From contig CM042179.1 of NCBI GenBank assembly GCA_023376005.1, positions 21,911,406 through 21,975,405 on the forward strand: 64,000 nt of DNA, in the 5' to 3' direction. A model generated the notes under the pieces. The model saw only the letters and a program-made list of their open reading frames with translations, ran no database searches and was not told where the DNA came from. Every line of letters starts with the position of its first letter. The first letter of the stretch is position 1. A program made the translations under genes and the position numbers. Below are positions 62,714 to 64,000 of this stretch, one piece after another. The DNA is from Doryteuthis pealeii (taxonomy: Eukaryota; Mollusca; Cephalopoda; Myopsida; Loliginidae).

Positions 62714-62985
62714 CTGTATGAAAAGAAAACAAAAAAATCATTTAACAAGACAAATACAAAGTGATGAATTTATAATTACTTACATTAAATGTTGCTACAA
62801 TTTAAGATACAAATATGCAGAAAGTGTTACACACTTTTTTTAATGTTCAATTTGTTACCAATGACAAGTTAAGATTAATCACAAAAGATAATATCCAGAA
62901 TCTTAATAAATTGACTATCATTCTCTGTTGAAACTTGTAGCAAGGATTTATGCCCAAGAAAGCATCTTTCTCTTGTGCTTAATAA

Positions 62986-63198
62986 GTAAAAGTAGACGGA
63001 GTGGTCTATTGTTAGTGGCCGGACAGCGCTAGACAAGGGAGATTGTTTCTGCATCTGAGGTGGAATGCTACACCTAGCATTAGCTCCCCACTTTACCATA
63101 CAGATCCAAGCTGTGCTATTTATATGCTGAATTGGCGAGGGCTGGTATTGAACCAGGAACCTTGTGATTCCTAGGTGGATACTCTACCAATTGAGCTA
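62986..63198 (-). mobile_element. SINE family A, internally shortened
   Basis: gtaaaagtagacggagtgg to ctctaccaattgagctaaa; about 25 bp of the body is missing (near ggccggacagcgctag). It lies 270 bp upstream of exon 1. Confidence 0.82.
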
Positions 63199-63445
63199 AA
63201 CACACACGCCCACAGTAGTACCTTGAGTTATGAGTGCCCTAACTGAGGAGTTTTCTGAGTTATGAGCTGTCACTCAGTTGATTTTTTGTTTTGTGTTGAG
63301 AGGTAAAATTTGAGGTACGAGCAAGCTTCAGATATGCTTATGTTAATAAGGGACAGTATTTAATAAAGCTGTTAATAACATCAACAAAGCAATACATTTT
63401 GTTAAAGAAGGAAACATTTCAAAATTTTCGCGTAAAAATAGGCAC

Positions 63446-64000
63446 GTGTCGTCAATATTTGATGGCTCCATGAGCTGGCGCATTGCGTGTGACTTGGAAT
63501 ATCAACTCGTTTTTTCAACTGAAATAACGTTAATGGCCCAGTGTCCTGATATTGACATTTGGTCTGTTAATCAAAATAAAGTTTTTATCGTTGAATTGAC
63601 AGTTCCATTTGAAGAAAATCTTGACTGGGCACATCAGTGTAAGTTGGAAAAATATGAAGACCTACGTGAACAATGCATCAGAAATGGATGGATAACAAAT
63701 GTATTTCCCATCGAAGTCGGATGCTGGGGATTTATTACCAACTCAATCTTGGCATTTTTGTCTAAACTTGGACTTTCTCCACCAGACAAGAGGAAATACA
63801 TAAAAAAAATCCAGGAGAATGCTCTAACCACATCAGCATGGATATGGCAGTCCTATATTGTGACATCAAACCGACAAAGTCTGGTGGTATTGAGATACTG
63901 CTGGGGCGCTCTGGGTTAGTGGTAATGATGCTTCGGCCCCAAACCAAGCCTGAATCCAGAGTCATCATCTGATGAAGGCTTTGTTGGTTGCAATGCTACT
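63446..64000 (+). pseudogene. Retroelement ORF C-terminal fragment with endonuclease-like motif
   Basis: A 157-codon frame reads CPDIDIWSVNQNKVFIVEL then [38 protein letters not shown] and [17 protein letters not shown]. The pattern PD...(10-14)...VEL followed by TVP resembles a PD-(D/E)XK endonuclease fold as found at the C-terminus of some non-LTR elements; this is an inference. It matches minus 58410-57900. Sequence after the stop (63920-64000) also matches 57980-57895. The frame is open here but has no upstream reverse transcriptase in view. Confidence 0.6.

Overview
This is an AT-rich animal nuclear window with long, repeat-filled introns. Its one recognisable protein-coding gene lies on the minus strand: a neurobeachin/LRBA-family (BEACH protein) gene. 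I assembled 19 consecutive internal exons by hand (transcript order 62713 down to 8220). Every junction uses GT-AG, and the codon phase closes at every junction; the one problem is a 2-nt loss inside exon 11. The gene starts to the right of the window and continues to the left. The N-terminal lectin-like part and the C-terminal PH-BEACH-WD40 parts are not here. The kind of organism is an inference: the mix of tRNA-derived SINEs, Helitrons, Penelope-type hammerhead elements, BEL/Pao, mariner/Tc1 and long (TA)n tracts, plus a mollusc-like neurobeachin, suggests a cephalopod such as an octopus.

Layout. 64.0-58.6 kb: exons 1-2, a SINE, a broken Tc1-like transposase and two inverted copies of a retroelement C-terminal domain. 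58.6-50.9 kb: one 7.6-kb intron holding a decayed BEL/Pao retrotransposon (about 51.1-54.5 kb) and several SINEs. 50.9-38.1 kb: exons 3-9 (conserved alpha-solenoid region), with an 11-copy 129-bp satellite, a CACTA-like element with a nested fold-back, two further fold-back elements and a 1.3-kb TA-rich satellite. 38.1-29.4 kb: exons 9-12, the fast-evolving acidic linker, including a 1.4-kb exon made largely of a 12-residue coding minisatellite; its introns hold mariner and MITE copies. 29.4-16.9 kb: exons 13-18, a second strongly conserved block, with a 23-bp minisatellite, a nested SINE/hAT/LTR stack, a gypsy-like remnant and Helitrons. 16.9-1 kb: one long intron, exon 19 at 8.2-8.7 kb, and repeats only beyond it.

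The most interesting structure outside the gene is a set of hammerhead-ribozyme motifs (about 9.9, 16.6, 17.5, 23.2, 35.1, 42.2/42.4, 44.2/44.3 and 51.8 kb). They have a CTGANGA core, a stem II, GAAA, a very short palindromic stem III, a U-A/U-C/U-U cleavage dinucleotide and a pairing stem I. This is the reduced-stem-III, dimer-acting type known from Penelope-like retroelements. In two places a ribozyme pair sits in the two arms of a large perfect-looking inverted repeat. Several are in sense orientation in neurobeachin introns.
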